A DNA stretch of 64,000 nucleotides from Sphingopyxis fribergensis (GCF_000803645.1 NZ_CP009122.1:1898501-1962500), one strand, 5' to 3'. Shown: positions 24,165 to 34,052, numbered from the stretch's first letter. Notes: generated by a model from the letters alone, not told the origin. A program made the numbers and translations.

Positions 24165-25364
24165 TCAGCGCGAAAAGCGCGCGGCCAGTTCCACATGGGT
24201 CGACCAACGGAACTGGCCGACGGGCTGCACCCAGTCGAGCGTATAGCCGCCCTCGACGAGCATCTTCGCGTCGCGCGCGAAGCTCGCGGGGTTGCAGCTG
24301 ACATAGGCGATCACAGGCGCCGCTGACGCCGCGATCTGCTGCACCTGCTCTTCTGCCCCTGCACGCGGCGGGTCGATGATGATCGCGCCGAACCGGTTTA
24401 GCTCGGTAGGGATGAGCGGGCGACGGAACAGATCGCGATGCTCGGTTGCGACGAGCGCCCGCGCGCGGTTTGCGGCCGCCGCAAGCGCGGCAATCGCATC
24501 GCGCGCGCCTTCGGCGGCATAGATCTTGCGACCCGCCTGTACCGACAGCGCAAAAGTGCCGACCCCCGCGAACAGATCGGTGACCGCGCCGGCATCGCCG
24601 ATCGTTTTGGTAACCGCCTCGATCAGCGCGGCCTGCCCTGCGCTCGTCGGCTGGAGAAAGGCAAAGGGCGGGACTTCGACAGTCACGTCGCCAAAGCGCA
24701 TCGTTGGGGGTTCGGGCTGCCAGAGGATTTCGAGGCCATCGCCCTGATCGATCGCGAAGCGCGCGAGTTTGTGCGCTCCGGCAAAATCCTGCAGCGCCAT
24801 CGCGGCATCGAGCCCCTCGGCCTTCACGCCTTCCAATATCAGCTCGACGCCCTGATCGAGCATCTGCATTTTGACCTTCACCGGTCGCCGCTGCTGCGCG
24901 ATCATCGTCAGCAATTCGCGCACCGGTGCGACCAGCGCGAAGAGTTCGGGCATCAGCAGCGGACACATCCGCATATCGACGATCTGGTTGCTCTGCGCGG
25001 CATTGAAACCGATCGCGACCTGCTTGCCCGTGCGGAGCGCCGTCAGCACGGCGCGCCGGCGGCTCTCCGCGGGTGAAAGCACGGCGGGCAGAACGTCGCC
25101 GAACGCGACCTCCTGCCCCTGCAATCCGCCAACCACGCGGTCGCGCACAAAATCGGCAAGCGCAGGTTCGGCGACGTGCTGGAGTTGGCAACCGCCGCAT
25201 TTCCCGAAATGCCGGCACGGTGGCTGGGTGCGGTTCGGGCCGGGGATGATGATACCGTCGTCGCGGACGCGGTCACCCGGCACGCCGCCCGCCACATGGC
25301 GGCCGTCGCCCGTCACGCCATCGCCGCGCGCAGCGATGCGCTCGATCAGCGCAGCTTCAGTCAT
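24165..25364 (-). CDS. Class I SAM-dependent RNA methyltransferase (RumA/TrmA type, uracil-C5)
   Basis: A 399-residue RNA (uracil-5)-methyltransferase. The N-terminal part carries the iron-sulfur cysteines CRHFGKCGGCQLQH and a fourth in MRMCP. The SAM motif is VTDLFAGVGTFAL, the Asn/Pro motif IIIDPPRAGA, and the catalytic nucleophile lies in YVSCNPASFARD. Members methylate U1939/U747 of 23S rRNA or U54 of tRNA; which one cannot be settled by eye. The TRAM domain is short or absent at the N-terminus. ATG 25364 is one base past the stop of the NAD(P)HX gene, so the two are co-transcribed. Confidence 0.9.
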   Translation of the reverse strand: MTEAALIERIAARGDGVTGDGRHVAGGVPGDRVRDDGIIIPGPNRTQPPCRHFGKCGGCQLQHVAEPALADFVRDRVVGGLQGQEVAFGDVLPAVLSPAESRRRAVLTALRTGKQVAIGFNAAQSNQIVDMRMCPLLMPELFALVAPVRELLTMIAQQRRPVKVKMQMLDQGVELILEGVKAEGLDAAMALQDFAGAHKLARFAIDQGDGLEILWQPEPPTMRFGDVTVEVPPFAFLQPTSAGQAALIEAVTKTIGDAGAVTDLFAGVGTFALSVQAGRKIYAAEGARDAIAALAAAANRARALVATEHRDLFRRPLIPTELNRFGAIIIDPPRAGAEEQVQQIAASAAPVIAYVSCNPASFARDAKMLVEGGYTLDWVQPVGQFRWSTHVELAARFSR

Positions 25365-25365
25365 T

Positions 25366-26718
25366 TCATTCCCTAACCAGATCGTCGGCGACAAGGCCGG
25401 GGCCTATACGCGCGGCCTGCGCGATATGCCAGCCCACCGCGGCCACCGCCGCATCGAACGCATCACCCCCGCGCGCCAGCATCGCACCGCATGCGCCCGC
25501 GAGCACATCTCCCGTCCCGGCGGTGGCGAGCCAAGGGCTGCCTGGCCAGGCAGCGGCAACGCGGCCATCGGGCGCGGCAATGATCGTGTCGGCGCCCTTG
25601 TAGATCACCACCGCCTGCGTTCTCGCGGCAGCGGCTTTGGCACGGTCGATCTTGCTCCCGTAAAGCTGCGGGAAGGCGCGCGCGAACTCGCCCTCATGCG
25701 GGGTCAGGATCGCGTTGCGCGGCGTTTCGGACAGGCGTGGTAGCGCGGCGTCGATGGCCGCCGCGTCGAGCACGAGCGCCTTGTTCGAATCGAGCGCAGC
25801 TTCGACATCGAACAGCAATTCGTCACCAGCCGGGAACCCGGGCCCGATCACGACCGCGCCGACGCGCGGATCGTTCAGCCGTTCGCCAAACCGTTCATCA
25901 CTCTCCGCGATGATCGCCGAAAAAGGTGCGCGTTCGCTCCCCTCGAGTACGACATAGCCCGCCCCAGCGCGGAGTGCCGCAGCCGCGCTTAATGCCGCCG
26001 CACCGCGCATGGGGCCAGCGAAGACCAGCACCATTCCACGGTTGAATTTGTGCGCCGTCGCATCGGGTTTCGCCGTCCCCGGTTTGGGCAAAGTACCGAT
26101 CGCCTTGCTCGCCGAAATGCCGATCGGAGCAAGCAGAACGCGCCCGCAAGCTGGCGCTGTCGGGAGCAGCACATGCGCAGGCTTCAGCGCCCCCAGTGCC
26201 AGCGTCACATCGGCGGAAAGCGGAGGAGTCCAATTGGCGCCGCCGTCGCTATCGACCCCGCTCGGAACATCGACCGCCAATATACGCCGGTCGTCAAAGT
26301 GCCCAAGGATCACGGCCAGTTCATCCGAAATCGGCCGCGACGATCCGACGCCGAACAGCGCGTCCACGATCAACGGCGCGGGGGCGAGGCGGCCGTTCAG
26401 CGGTTCGATGGGCCCGCTCCACCCCGCCCGCGCCGCCTTGGCAAGATCGGTCACTGGTTCGGCCAGCGCCGCGACGCGGACCGATGCGCCGCGCTCGGCA
26501 AGCAGACGCGCCGCGACATAACCGTCGCCGCCATTGTTACCGGGGCCGCAGAGGATTAGGATCGGGGCGCCCGCCGCCATGCGCCGCGCGGTATCGGCAA
26601 CCGCTGCGCCCGCCAGTTCCATCAGTTCGGACAGCGACGTTCCCTGGATCGCGCACGCGGCCTCGGCCTCGCGCATCGCCTTGGTGGTCAGGATCGGGGC
26701 GTCAGCGGGAACGGACAT
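25366..26718 (-). CDS. nnr: Bifunctional NAD(P)HX epimerase / ADP-dependent NAD(P)H-hydrate dehydratase
   Basis: Repairs hydrated, damaged NAD(P)H. The 450-residue protein has an N-terminal YjeF epimerase domain (about 1-205; CGPGNNGGDGYVAARLL and AVDVPSGVDSDGG) and a C-terminal ribokinase-like dehydratase domain (about 215-450; NAILTPHEGEFARAF, VIYKGADT and the ATP/ADP motif TAGTGDVLAGACGAML). This is the normal bacterial fusion order and length. It sits just upstream of the RNA methyltransferase, one base apart. A frequent neighbour elsewhere is glnB or rumA-type genes, consistent with what is seen. Confidence 0.95.
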   Translation of the reverse strand: MSVPADAPILTTKAMREAEAACAIQGTSLSELMELAGAAVADTARRMAAGAPILILCGPGNNGGDGYVAARLLAERGASVRVAALAEPVTDLAKAARAGWSGPIEPLNGRLAPAPLIVDALFGVGSSRPISDELAVILGHFDDRRILAVDVPSGVDSDGGANWTPPLSADVTLALGALKPAHVLLPTAPACGRVLLAPIGISASKAIGTLPKPGTAKPDATAHKFNRGMVLVFAGPMRGAAALSAAAALRAGAGYVVLEGSERAPFSAIIAESDERFGERLNDPRVGAVVIGPGFPAGDELLFDVEAALDSNKALVLDAAAIDAALPRLSETPRNAILTPHEGEFARAFPQLYGSKIDRAKAAAARTQAVVIYKGADTIIAAPDGRVAAAWPGSPWLATAGTGDVLAGACGAMLARGGDAFDAAVAAVGWHIAQAARIGPGLVADDLVRE

Positions 26719-26743
26719 CGCCGGCTCACTAGCATGATTCCCG

Positions 26744-27133
26744 CTACTTCGCGCCGCCCGTATTGGCGGGCAGGCGATAGCGGTCGTTGCCGATCGCCAC
26801 TTCGATCACATTGTCGCCGACAATACTGACTTTCGCGGACTCGGCTCCGTCAGCCGACACGACGCCGCGCCCGTCGGTGGTGATCTGCAGGCGGCGGTAA
26901 CCGACATTGCCGCGTCCGACGACGAGGATCGCTCCGCCCTCGCCGCTCATTTCCTCGACGGTGCATGTCCGGTCGAACAGTTTGGTGCCCTCGAGCGCGC
27001 ATTCGATGCGGCCATTCTCCGCCGCTTCGCGCGAACCGCGCGCTTCCGCATCGGCGAGTTCGCCATTGTCAGGTGCGCGGTTACAGGCCGCCAGCAGCAA
27101 AAGCGGCAGGATCGCGCCCCTTTTCAATATCAT
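26744..27133 (-). CDS. Small lipoprotein downstream of ilvD
   Basis: A 129-residue protein with a lipoprotein signal ([17 protein letters not shown], lipobox LLAAC, Cys17). The mature part has two further cysteines (IECALEG, RTCTVEE), possibly a disulfide, and a beta-rich C-terminus ([21 protein letters not shown]). I recognise no characterised family. The start overlaps the ilvD stop as ATGA, after GGGGGGCAAGGG, so it is translationally coupled to ilvD; the functional reason is unclear. Confidence 0.8.
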   Translation of the reverse strand: MILKRGAILPLLLLAACNRAPDNGELADAEARGSREAAENGRIECALEGTKLFDRTCTVEEMSGEGGAILVVGRGNVGYRRLQITTDGRGVVSADGAESAKVSIVGDNVIEVAIGNDRYRLPANTGGAK

Positions 27134-28992
27134 CCCTTGCCCCCCTTAAGCTGCGACAGGTCACGTACTGCGCCCCTTGCAGCACTGGTCGTCATCGCGG
27201 CATAGGCCTGAAGTGCTACCGAAACCTTGCGCGGGCGCGGCTTGGCGGGCTGCCATGCGGCGTCGCCCTTCGCTTCCATCGCGGCCCGGCGTTCGGCGAG
27301 GACGTTGTCAGCGACCATCAGATTGATCGTGCGCTTCGGGATATCGATCTCGATCATATCGCCATTTTCGACCAGCCCGATCGTGCCGCCCTCTGCGGCC
27401 TCGGGCGACGCATGGCCGATCGACAGCCCGGAGGTGCCGCCCGAAAAGCGCCCGTCGGTGACGAGTGCGCACGCCGCGCCGAGCCCTTTCGATTTGAGGT
27501 AGCTCGTCGGGTAGAGCATTTCCTGCATCCCCGGCCCGCCCTTCGGTCCCTCGTAGCGGATGACGATCACGTCGCCTGCGACGACCTGCCCCGTAAGAAT
27601 TGCCGCAACCGACGCGTCCTGGCTTTCGTAAACCTTGGCCGGGCCGGTGAATTTCAGGATGCTGTCGTCGACGCCAGCGGTTTTCACGATGCAGCCGTCG
27701 AGCGCGATATTGCCCGACAGCACAGCGAGCCCGCCATCCTGGCTGAACGCATGGTCTGCCGAGCGGATCACACCATTTTCGCGGTCGAGGTCGAGCGAAT
27801 CCCAGCGCCGCTCCTGGCTAAACGCGACCTGCGTCGGCACCCCGCCCGGCGCTGCCATGAAGAATTTCTGCACATCGGGATCGTTGGTCCGCGAAATATC
27901 CCATTTGTTGAGCGCGTCGCCCAGCGTCGCGCTGTGCACGGTCGGCAGATGTGCATGAAGCAACCCCGCACGCTCAAGCTGGCCCAGGATCGCCATGATC
28001 CCGCCGGCGCGGTGGACATCCTCCATATGGACGTCCGACTTGGCGGGCGCGACCTTCGACAGGCACGGCACGCGGCGCGAGAGCCGATCGATGTCGTCCA
28101 TCGTGAAATCAACGCCCGCTTCAAATGCGGCAGCAAGCAAATGCAGCACCGTGTTCGTCGAGCCGCCCATCGCGATGTCGAGGCTCATCGCATTCTCGAA
28201 CGCCTCGAAGGTCGCGATATTGCGCGGGAGCACGCTGTCGTCGTCTTGCTCATAATGACGCTTGCACATCTCCACGACGATCCGCCCGGCGCGCAGGAAC
28301 AGTTCCTTGCGGTCGGCGTGCGTCGCGAGGGTCGAGCCGTTGCCCGGCAGCGACAACCCGAGTGCTTCGGTCAGGCAGTTCATCGAATTGGCGGTAAACA
28401 TCCCCGAGCACGACCCGCATGTCGGGCATGCCGCGCGTTCGATCTCGTCTACCTCGGCATCGGTGTATTTTTCGTCGGCAGCCGCCACCATCGCATCGAC
28501 CAGATCGAGCGCGACCTCCTTGCCCTTGATCACGACCTTCCCCGCTTCCATCGGTCCGCCCGATACGAAGACGACGGGAATATTGATCCGCAGCGCTGCC
28601 ATCAGCATGCCCGGCGTGATCTTGTCGCAGTTGGAAATACACACCATCGCATCGGCACAATGCGCGTTGACCATATATTCGACGCTGTCGGCGATCAGGT
28701 CGCGGCTCGGCAGCGAATAGAGCATGCCATCGTGTCCCATCGCGATCCCGTCATCGACCGCGATCGTGTTGAATTCCTTGGCGACCCCGCCCGATGCTTC
28801 GATTTCGCGCGCGACAAGCTGGCCGAGGTCTTTCAGGTGGACATGGCCGGGTACGAACTGGGTAAAGCTGTTGACCACCGCGATGATCGGCTTGCCGAAA
28901 TCGCTATCCTTCATCCCGGTAGCGCGCCACAGCCCGCGCGCGCCCGCCATGTTGCGGCCGTGGGTGGTGGTGCGCGAACGATATGAAGGCAT
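27130..28992 (-). CDS. ilvD: Dihydroxy-acid dehydratase
   Basis: Iron-sulfur dehydratase of branched-chain amino acid synthesis, converting dihydroxyacids to 2-oxoacids. The 620-residue protein begins [20 protein letters not shown] and stays close to the enterobacterial enzyme throughout. Cluster cysteines are visible at Cys122 ([10 protein letters not shown]) and in CPTCGSCSG (189-197), and the C-terminal [16 protein letters not shown] is the active-site serine region. The AT-rich 59-base upstream gap probably contains its promoter; AGGAT precedes the ATG. Confidence 0.97.
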   Translation of the reverse strand: MPSYRSRTTTHGRNMAGARGLWRATGMKDSDFGKPIIAVVNSFTQFVPGHVHLKDLGQLVAREIEASGGVAKEFNTIAVDDGIAMGHDGMLYSLPSRDLIADSVEYMVNAHCADAMVCISNCDKITPGMLMAALRINIPVVFVSGGPMEAGKVVIKGKEVALDLVDAMVAAADEKYTDAEVDEIERAACPTCGSCSGMFTANSMNCLTEALGLSLPGNGSTLATHADRKELFLRAGRIVVEMCKRHYEQDDDSVLPRNIATFEAFENAMSLDIAMGGSTNTVLHLLAAAFEAGVDFTMDDIDRLSRRVPCLSKVAPAKSDVHMEDVHRAGGIMAILGQLERAGLLHAHLPTVHSATLGDALNKWDISRTNDPDVQKFFMAAPGGVPTQVAFSQERRWDSLDLDRENGVIRSADHAFSQDGGLAVLSGNIALDGCIVKTAGVDDSILKFTGPAKVYESQDASVAAILTGQVVAGDVIVIRYEGPKGGPGMQEMLYPTSYLKSKGLGAACALVTDGRFSGGTSGLSIGHASPEAAEGGTIGLVENGDMIEIDIPKRTINLMVADNVLAERRAAMEAKGDAAWQPAKPRPRKVSVALQAYAAMTTSAARGAVRDLSQLKGGKG

Positions 28993-29051
28993 TTTAGGAT
29001 ATCCTGATAATTTTATTTCAAAAACAAGCGAAGAGACGCGCCTCTACACAC

Positions 29052-29783
29052 CTATCCTGCCAGATTCAATGCAACTTTGCTGCACATGCGAGAAAGCCGC
29101 TCGGTAAAGAGCGCCTGCCCCGCCGCGTCGCGGACCAGATCCTGCCGCATCTCGATCCCCACATAGGGAATGCCGTTGGCTTCGGCGTGGCGATTCATCG
29201 TCGCGTTGAGCAGCTTGCCCGAATAGGGCTGCTGGTCGCCGACCATCATCTCTTCGGCTTCCAAAGCCGCGATTGCCGTGGCAGCGAGCCGGTCGTCCTC
29301 ATTGTAGAGCACCCCCACATGCCAAGGCCGCGCCTGCTCGGGATGCGCCGCGAGCGTAGGTGTGAAGCTGTGAAGCGACAGGATCATCGCCGGGCGACGT
29401 GCCGCAATCGTCGCGGCGATATGCGCGTGATAGGGCCGGAAAAACCGCGCCAGCCGCGCCTCGCGTCCCGCGTCGTCGAGCGCATTACCCGGAACCGCAT
29501 GCCCGTCGCTCGCGATCGGCAGCACGCCGGGTGCATCCTCGTCGCGATTGCAGTCGACCACCAATCGCGACACGCCGCCTAGGATCGCCGCATCGACGGC
29601 GCCGCTTTTGACGAGCAGCCCCGCCACCTCGGCAACGCCGATGTCGATCGCGATATGGTTCGCCAGCAGCGCGGGATTGATACCCAGTTCGATGTCGGCA
29701 GGCACAAGGTTCGAAGCATGATCGGCGATCAGCAGGATACCGCCTGGGCGCGCTTCGCCGAGTTGCCGCCACGCTTCGCTCAC
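29052..29783 (-). CDS. N-formylglutamate amidohydrolase family protein
   Basis: A 243-residue zinc amidohydrolase-type protein. Family patterns are LLIADHASNLVP near the start (metal-binding Asp/His), LVVDCNRDEDAPG (Asn-Arg-Asp), FRPYHAHIAATI, ILSLHSFTP, and GIPYVGIEMRQDLV at the C-terminus. HutG-type enzymes hydrolyse N-formylglutamate in histidine degradation; no other hut gene is nearby, so the real substrate may be another N-acyl amino acid. I chose GTG 29783 because it overlaps the ispE stop as GTGA and AGGAG lies seven bases upstream. Confidence 0.88.
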   Translation of the reverse strand: MSEAWRQLGEARPGGILLIADHASNLVPADIELGINPALLANHIAIDIGVAEVAGLLVKSGAVDAAILGGVSRLVVDCNRDEDAPGVLPIASDGHAVPGNALDDAGREARLARFFRPYHAHIAATIAARRPAMILSLHSFTPTLAAHPEQARPWHVGVLYNEDDRLAATAIAALEAEEMMVGDQQPYSGKLLNATMNRHAEANGIPYVGIEMRQDLVRDAAGQALFTERLSRMCSKVALNLAG

Positions 29784-30628
29784 CTTAATGCTCCTGCCAT
29801 CGTCCACCAGTCCGGATGCCGCTCCGCCAGTTGCGCCACCGCCGCATCGCGCTCAGCCGCCGCATCGAATAGGGCAAAACAGGTCGCGCCTGACCCCGAC
29901 ATGCGCGCAAGCCATGGGCGCAGTCCGCCAAGTTCGAGCAATATGTCCGCGATCGCCGGGCACTGCGCGATCGCCGGACGCTGCAGGTCGTTGCGGGCGC
30001 TGAACAATTGCGCGCGAAAATCGGCGCCGGTGAACAGCGGCCCGCGATCGATCCCGTCCCACGCCGCAAAGACGGGACCCGTCGCGACGGGCCGACGCGG
30101 ATTGACCAGCAGCACCGGCGTCCCCGCCAGCCGCAATTCGGGGACCTCGCTCAGTTCCTCACCGACGCCGACGCCAAGGCAGGTCGCGCTGGCGACACAG
30201 GCTGCGATATCGGCGCCGAGCGGGCTGACGAGCCGCGCCAGCGTCGCATCGCCGATTTCGGGCAGGAAATGCGTCCGGATCAGCCGCGCCATCGCGGCGG
30301 CATCAGCGGACCCGCCGCCAATTCCCGCCGCCACCGGCAGCCTCTTCGTCAACCTCACCGCCAGCGTTGGCACCCGATCCGCGCCGTAACGACCGCGCAG
30401 CAACGCGAGCACTTGCATCACGAGATTGTCGCCTCCTGCGCTCAACCCCTCGCCAAATTCGCCGTCGATCGTCAAACCGTCGGCGTCAGCGAATTCGGCC
30501 GAGATCGCGTCGCCGCCGTCGACAAAGGCAAACAGGGTCTCGATGTCATGGTAGCCGTCGGGGCGCCGTCCCCGCACATGCAGCGCGAGGTTGATCTTGG
30601 CCCAGCCGGTCTCGCTAAACGCCGTCAC
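29780..30628 (-). CDS. ispE: 4-diphosphocytidyl-2-C-methyl-D-erythritol kinase
   Basis: GHMP kinase of the MEP isoprenoid pathway that phosphorylates CDP-methylerythritol. The 282-residue protein begins VTAFSETGWAKINLALHVRG with the substrate Lys, has the ATP loop PVAAGIGGGSADAAA, and ends with ARMSGSGATCFALFD, the third GHMP motif. GTG 30628 overlaps the stop of the TPR gene as GTGA. The end overlaps the amidohydrolase start in the same way. Confidence 0.95.
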   Translation of the reverse strand: MTAFSETGWAKINLALHVRGRRPDGYHDIETLFAFVDGGDAISAEFADADGLTIDGEFGEGLSAGGDNLVMQVLALLRGRYGADRVPTLAVRLTKRLPVAAGIGGGSADAAAMARLIRTHFLPEIGDATLARLVSPLGADIAACVASATCLGVGVGEELSEVPELRLAGTPVLLVNPRRPVATGPVFAAWDGIDRGPLFTGADFRAQLFSARNDLQRPAIAQCPAIADILLELGGLRPWLARMSGSGATCFALFDAAAERDAAVAQLAERHPDWWTMAGALR

Positions 30629-32295
30629 GGCGCGGTGTTGGCGGGGGTCAGCCCGTCGCGCAGCTTTGCCTCCAGCCGCATTGCCATCTCGGCCTCGGCG
30701 AGCAGCGCGGCAGCGCGCCAATTATATCGCGCCTGGAACTTACGCCCCGCCTGCCAGTAAGCATCGCCCAGATGTTCGACGATCACCGCATTGCCGGGCT
30801 CACCGCGCTGCGCCGTTTCGAGCAGTTTCACGGCATCATCGGTCCGGCCCGTCAGGAAATAGGCCCAGCCGAGCGAGTCGGCGATGCTCGCATTCTGTGG
30901 TTCCTTGACCCACGCCATCTCAATCCGCGCAAGCGACTGCTTCACGTCCTTGCGCCGCTCGAGTGCCGAATAGCCAGCGAAATTGAGTACCGAGGCATCG
31001 TCGGGCCGCAGCGCGACCGCCTTTTCCATGAGCCGCCGCGCGGCATCCCATTCATCCGCCTGCAACAGCAATTCGGCGCGCGCAATAAGCAGGGTGCCGC
31101 GGAGTGCCTGATCGCCTTCGCCGTCGCCCAGCGCCGCTTCGAGGCGCTCATAGGCCCGCCCTGTCGCTTTCGGATCGTTCGATCGCCGCATGATGTCGGC
31201 AAGCCGCACCAGCAGACTGCGCGCGTCGCTTTGCGTCGCCGCGGCCTCGGCGAGCTTCGCCGCACCAGGCAGGTCGCCCGCATCGGCCATCAATTCGGCG
31301 CGCCGCATCGCGAGCACCGGCGGTAACTCCGTGCCGCCAATATCGAGCAGTGCCATCGCTTCGGCCTGCTGTCCGTTGCGATCGAGCGCTTCGATCAGCG
31401 TCGCGCGAACCGCCCAATCCCGATCGTTCAGCCAATGCGCCGCGCGCGCGAACAGCAAAGGCACTTTCGAACCGCCGCCCGGCGCGCGGGCCAGCCCGTC
31501 GGCGAGCAGCCCAAGCCACAGCGCCGTCCCAGCGCGCGGGGTGGAAACCGGCTGGTCGGGGAGCAGCAGCATCGGGTCTTCGCGTTGCCCCGAAGCGAGC
31601 GCGATCCGTCCGCGAAGCCGCTCGACGGCATCGCGCTGGCCTGCCCTTTCAAGCGTCGCCGCAACGCGTAGCCCGACAAGTTGGCTCGTTCGGTCGGTGA
31701 GCATGATCCCGTCGGTCAGCGTCGTGGCTTCCGCCGTACGCTGAGTGGCGAGTTGCACCAGCGCGACCTGAAGCGACAGCGATGGTTCGGGGCGCAGCCG
31801 GTTGTTGACCGCGATCAGATGCCGTTCGGGCAGTTTTTCGCGCGCGCCAACATCGATCCACGCATTGACCGTCGGCAGGATCAGCCGTCCGATCGTGTCT
31901 GCTCCCGCCTTGTCGCTCCGCCCCGCCATATAGTCGCGCGCGGCCTTCCAGTCCGATCGCCGCATCGCGTCGACTATCAGCACGAGCTGGGCATCGAAGC
32001 GGCGGTCGCCTCCGGTCCACAGCCGCAGCGCGGCCGCGCGTGCGGCATCGAGGTCGCCGGCTTCGATCGCCTGTTCGAGCATTCGGCCGCGAAGCCCCGG
32101 CAGGTCGGGCGCGACGCTCGACACGGCCGTGAGCGCGGACAGCGCCGCGGCGGGTTCGCCGCCCTCTTCCGCCAGTCGCGCGCGCACCAGCGCATTCAAT
32201 GCGGCGCCGTTGTCGTCGGCGGCTTCCGCGGGCAAAGCCGCCGCTAGCGCGCCGAGGGCCAACAGGAAATATGCGGGCTTACATGTTCGGGTAAT
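30625..32295 (-). CDS. Exported TPR-repeat protein, possible ATT start
   Basis: A tetratricopeptide-repeat protein of about 556 residues; clear TPR units lie in the last third (DDASVLNFAGYSALERRKDV, NASIADSLGWAYFLTGRTDD, NAVIVEHLGDAYWQAGRKFQ). No ATG or GTG opens this frame near its 5' end. Starting at ATT 32295 gives MTRTCKPAYFLLALGALAAA and then LPAEA, a good signal peptide, and GGAGG lies five bases upstream. The TTG at 32262 would leave a truncated leader without positive charge. I therefore favour ATT, as in infC-type genes, with a 17-base overlap of etfQO. The product probably sits in the periplasm or outer membrane; partner unknown. Confidence 0.8.
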   Translation of the reverse strand: MTRTCKPAYFLLALGALAAALPAEAADDNGAALNALVRARLAEEGGEPAAALSALTAVSSVAPDLPGLRGRMLEQAIEAGDLDAARAAALRLWTGGDRRFDAQLVLIVDAMRRSDWKAARDYMAGRSDKAGADTIGRLILPTVNAWIDVGAREKLPERHLIAVNNRLRPEPSLSLQVALVQLATQRTAEATTLTDGIMLTDRTSQLVGLRVAATLERAGQRDAVERLRGRIALASGQREDPMLLLPDQPVSTPRAGTALWLGLLADGLARAPGGGSKVPLLFARAAHWLNDRDWAVRATLIEALDRNGQQAEAMALLDIGGTELPPVLAMRRAELMADAGDLPGAAKLAEAAATQSDARSLLVRLADIMRRSNDPKATGRAYERLEAALGDGEGDQALRGTLLIARAELLLQADEWDAARRLMEKAVALRPDDASVLNFAGYSALERRKDVKQSLARIEMAWVKEPQNASIADSLGWAYFLTGRTDDAVKLLETAQRGEPGNAVIVEHLGDAYWQAGRKFQARYNWRAAALLAEAEMAMRLEAKLRDGLTPANTAP

Positions 32296-33934
32296 TGGGG
32301 CCTCCGCCGCCTTCGGGTGTGACCCAGTTGATATTCTGGGTCGGGTCCTTGATATCGCACGTCTTGCAGTGGACGCAATTCTGCGCGTTGATCACGAATT
32401 TGGGATCGCCCTCGGCCTCGCCGACGATCTCGTAAACCCCCGCCGGGCAATAACGCTGCGCAGGCTCGTCATACAGCGGCAGGTTGTACGCGACCGGGAT
32501 CGACGGATCCTTGAGTTGCAGATGGACCGGCTGGTCTTCCTCGTGATTGGTGTTCGATACGAACACCGAGGAGAGGCGGTCGAAGGTCAGCACGCCGTCG
32601 GGTTTGGGATAATCGGGTTTCGGCATGATGTCGGCCCGGTACAGGCTTTCATTGTCCGGATGGTGCTTCATCGTGAAGGGCATTTTGACCTTTAGCGTTT
32701 CCGCCCACATCGTGATCCCCGACAGGATCGTGCCAGCAAGGTCGCCATATTTCTCGACGAGGGGCAGCACGTTGCGCACGACGCTGAGTTCCTTCTTGAC
32801 CCAGCTCTCGTCAAAGGCCGTCTGATAGGCATCGAGCGTGTCGCTGCTGCGTCCGGCGGTCACCGCAGCGAACGCCGCTTCCGCCGCCATCATGCCCGAC
32901 TTCATCGCAGTATGCGTACCCTTGATACGCGGCACATTGAGGAAACCGGCGGTATCGCCGATCAGCGCGCCGCCCGGGAATGCGAGCTTCGGCACCGACT
33001 GCAACCCGCCGTCGCTGATCGCGCGCGCGCCATACGAGACACGCTTGCCACCCTTCAAAATCTTCGCGATCTCGGGGTGCGTCTTCCACTTCTGCATCTC
33101 CTGGAACGGAGAGATGTGCGGGTTGCGATAGTTGAGCCACGTCACGAAGCCCAATGCCACCTGCCCGTTCGCCTGATGGTATAGAAAGCCGCCGCCGTTG
33201 GCGTGCTGGTCGAGCGGCCAGCCCTGCGTGTGGATGACGCGACCCTGGGCATGATTCTCGGGCTTGATATCCCACAGTTCCTTCACCCCAAGGCCATAGA
33301 CCTGCGGCTCGCAATCGGCGTCGAGCGCGAATTGCGGCTTGAGCATCTTGGTCAGATGGCCGCGCACGCCTTCGGCAAAGAAGGTGTATTTCGCGTGGAG
33401 TTCGAGGCCGGGGGCGTAATCGCCCTTGTGGCTGCCGTCGCGCGCAACGCCCATGTCGCCCGTCGCGACGCCTTTCACCGAACCATCCTCATTGTAGAGG
33501 ATCTCCGCCGCCGGAAAGCCGGGAAATATCTCGACGCCCAGCGCTTCGGCTTGCTCGGCGAGCCAGCGGCACAGATTGCCAAGGCTGCCCGTGTAGGTGC
33601 CGACATTGTGCATGAACGGCGGCGTGATGATATGCGGCAGGCTGAACTTTTTCGCCTTGGTCAGCACCCAATGCTGGTTGTCGTTCACCGGCACTTCCGC
33701 GAGCGGGCAGCCCTGCGTCCGCCATTCGGGCAGCAGCTCGTCGAGCCCCTTGGGGTCGATAACCGCGCCCGACAGGATATGCGCGCCGACCTCGGACCCT
33801 TTTTCGAGGATGCACACCGACAATTCGCTGCCTGCGTCGTTCGCCAGTTGCTTGAGGCGGATCGCCGCCGAAAGTCCCGCCGGCCCTGCGCCAACGATGA
33901 CCACGTCATAGGGCATCGATTCCCGTTCGCTCAC
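32279..33934 (-). CDS. Electron transfer flavoprotein-ubiquinone oxidoreductase
   Basis: Inner-membrane flavoprotein that passes electrons from ETF to ubiquinone during fatty-acid and amino-acid oxidation. The 551-residue protein has the FAD motif VVIVGAGPAGLSAAIRL at the start, central HTQGWPLDQHANGGGFLYH and the C-terminal [4Fe-4S] ligands CPAGVYEIV and CVHCKTCDIKDP. GTG 33934 (SERESMPYD...) is preferred to the upstream in-frame start at 34015 because AAAGG lies eight bases before it and homologues begin there. It heads a run of overlapping genes to 29052. Confidence 0.96.
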   Translation of the reverse strand: MSERESMPYDVVIVGAGPAGLSAAIRLKQLANDAGSELSVCILEKGSEVGAHILSGAVIDPKGLDELLPEWRTQGCPLAEVPVNDNQHWVLTKAKKFSLPHIITPPFMHNVGTYTGSLGNLCRWLAEQAEALGVEIFPGFPAAEILYNEDGSVKGVATGDMGVARDGSHKGDYAPGLELHAKYTFFAEGVRGHLTKMLKPQFALDADCEPQVYGLGVKELWDIKPENHAQGRVIHTQGWPLDQHANGGGFLYHQANGQVALGFVTWLNYRNPHISPFQEMQKWKTHPEIAKILKGGKRVSYGARAISDGGLQSVPKLAFPGGALIGDTAGFLNVPRIKGTHTAMKSGMMAAEAAFAAVTAGRSSDTLDAYQTAFDESWVKKELSVVRNVLPLVEKYGDLAGTILSGITMWAETLKVKMPFTMKHHPDNESLYRADIMPKPDYPKPDGVLTFDRLSSVFVSNTNHEEDQPVHLQLKDPSIPVAYNLPLYDEPAQRYCPAGVYEIVGEAEGDPKFVINAQNCVHCKTCDIKDPTQNINWVTPEGGGGPNYPNM

Positions 33935-34015
33935 CGCAAATACCTTTCTGCCGTCCCTGCGCGGACATTCATCGTGCCCTGCGCTCATTCTGTCACGAAT
34001 TGCGATGCCCGCCAA

Positions 34016-34044
34016 TTGACGCGTCCGTCAACTGCCTGTTTTAA
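34016..34044 (+). promoter_or_regulatory. Possible promoter of the UDG-like gene
   Basis: TTGACG (34016-34021), a 17-base spacer and TTTTAA (34039-34044) place the start of transcription at or next to ATG 34053. No ribosome-binding site is visible, so the transcript may be leaderless. Called by eye. Confidence 0.3.
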
Positions 34045-34052
34045 ACAAAATC

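Noticed and set aside
26965-28986. A 673-codon forward frame opposite ilvD
   Set aside because: ilvD on the reverse strand is unmistakable; this frame has no recognisable domain and lacks a start signal.
28996-29005. Perfect palindrome AGGATATCCT just upstream of ilvD as an operator
   Set aside because: It contains the ribosome-binding site and is short enough to arise by chance; no second copy supports a regulator.
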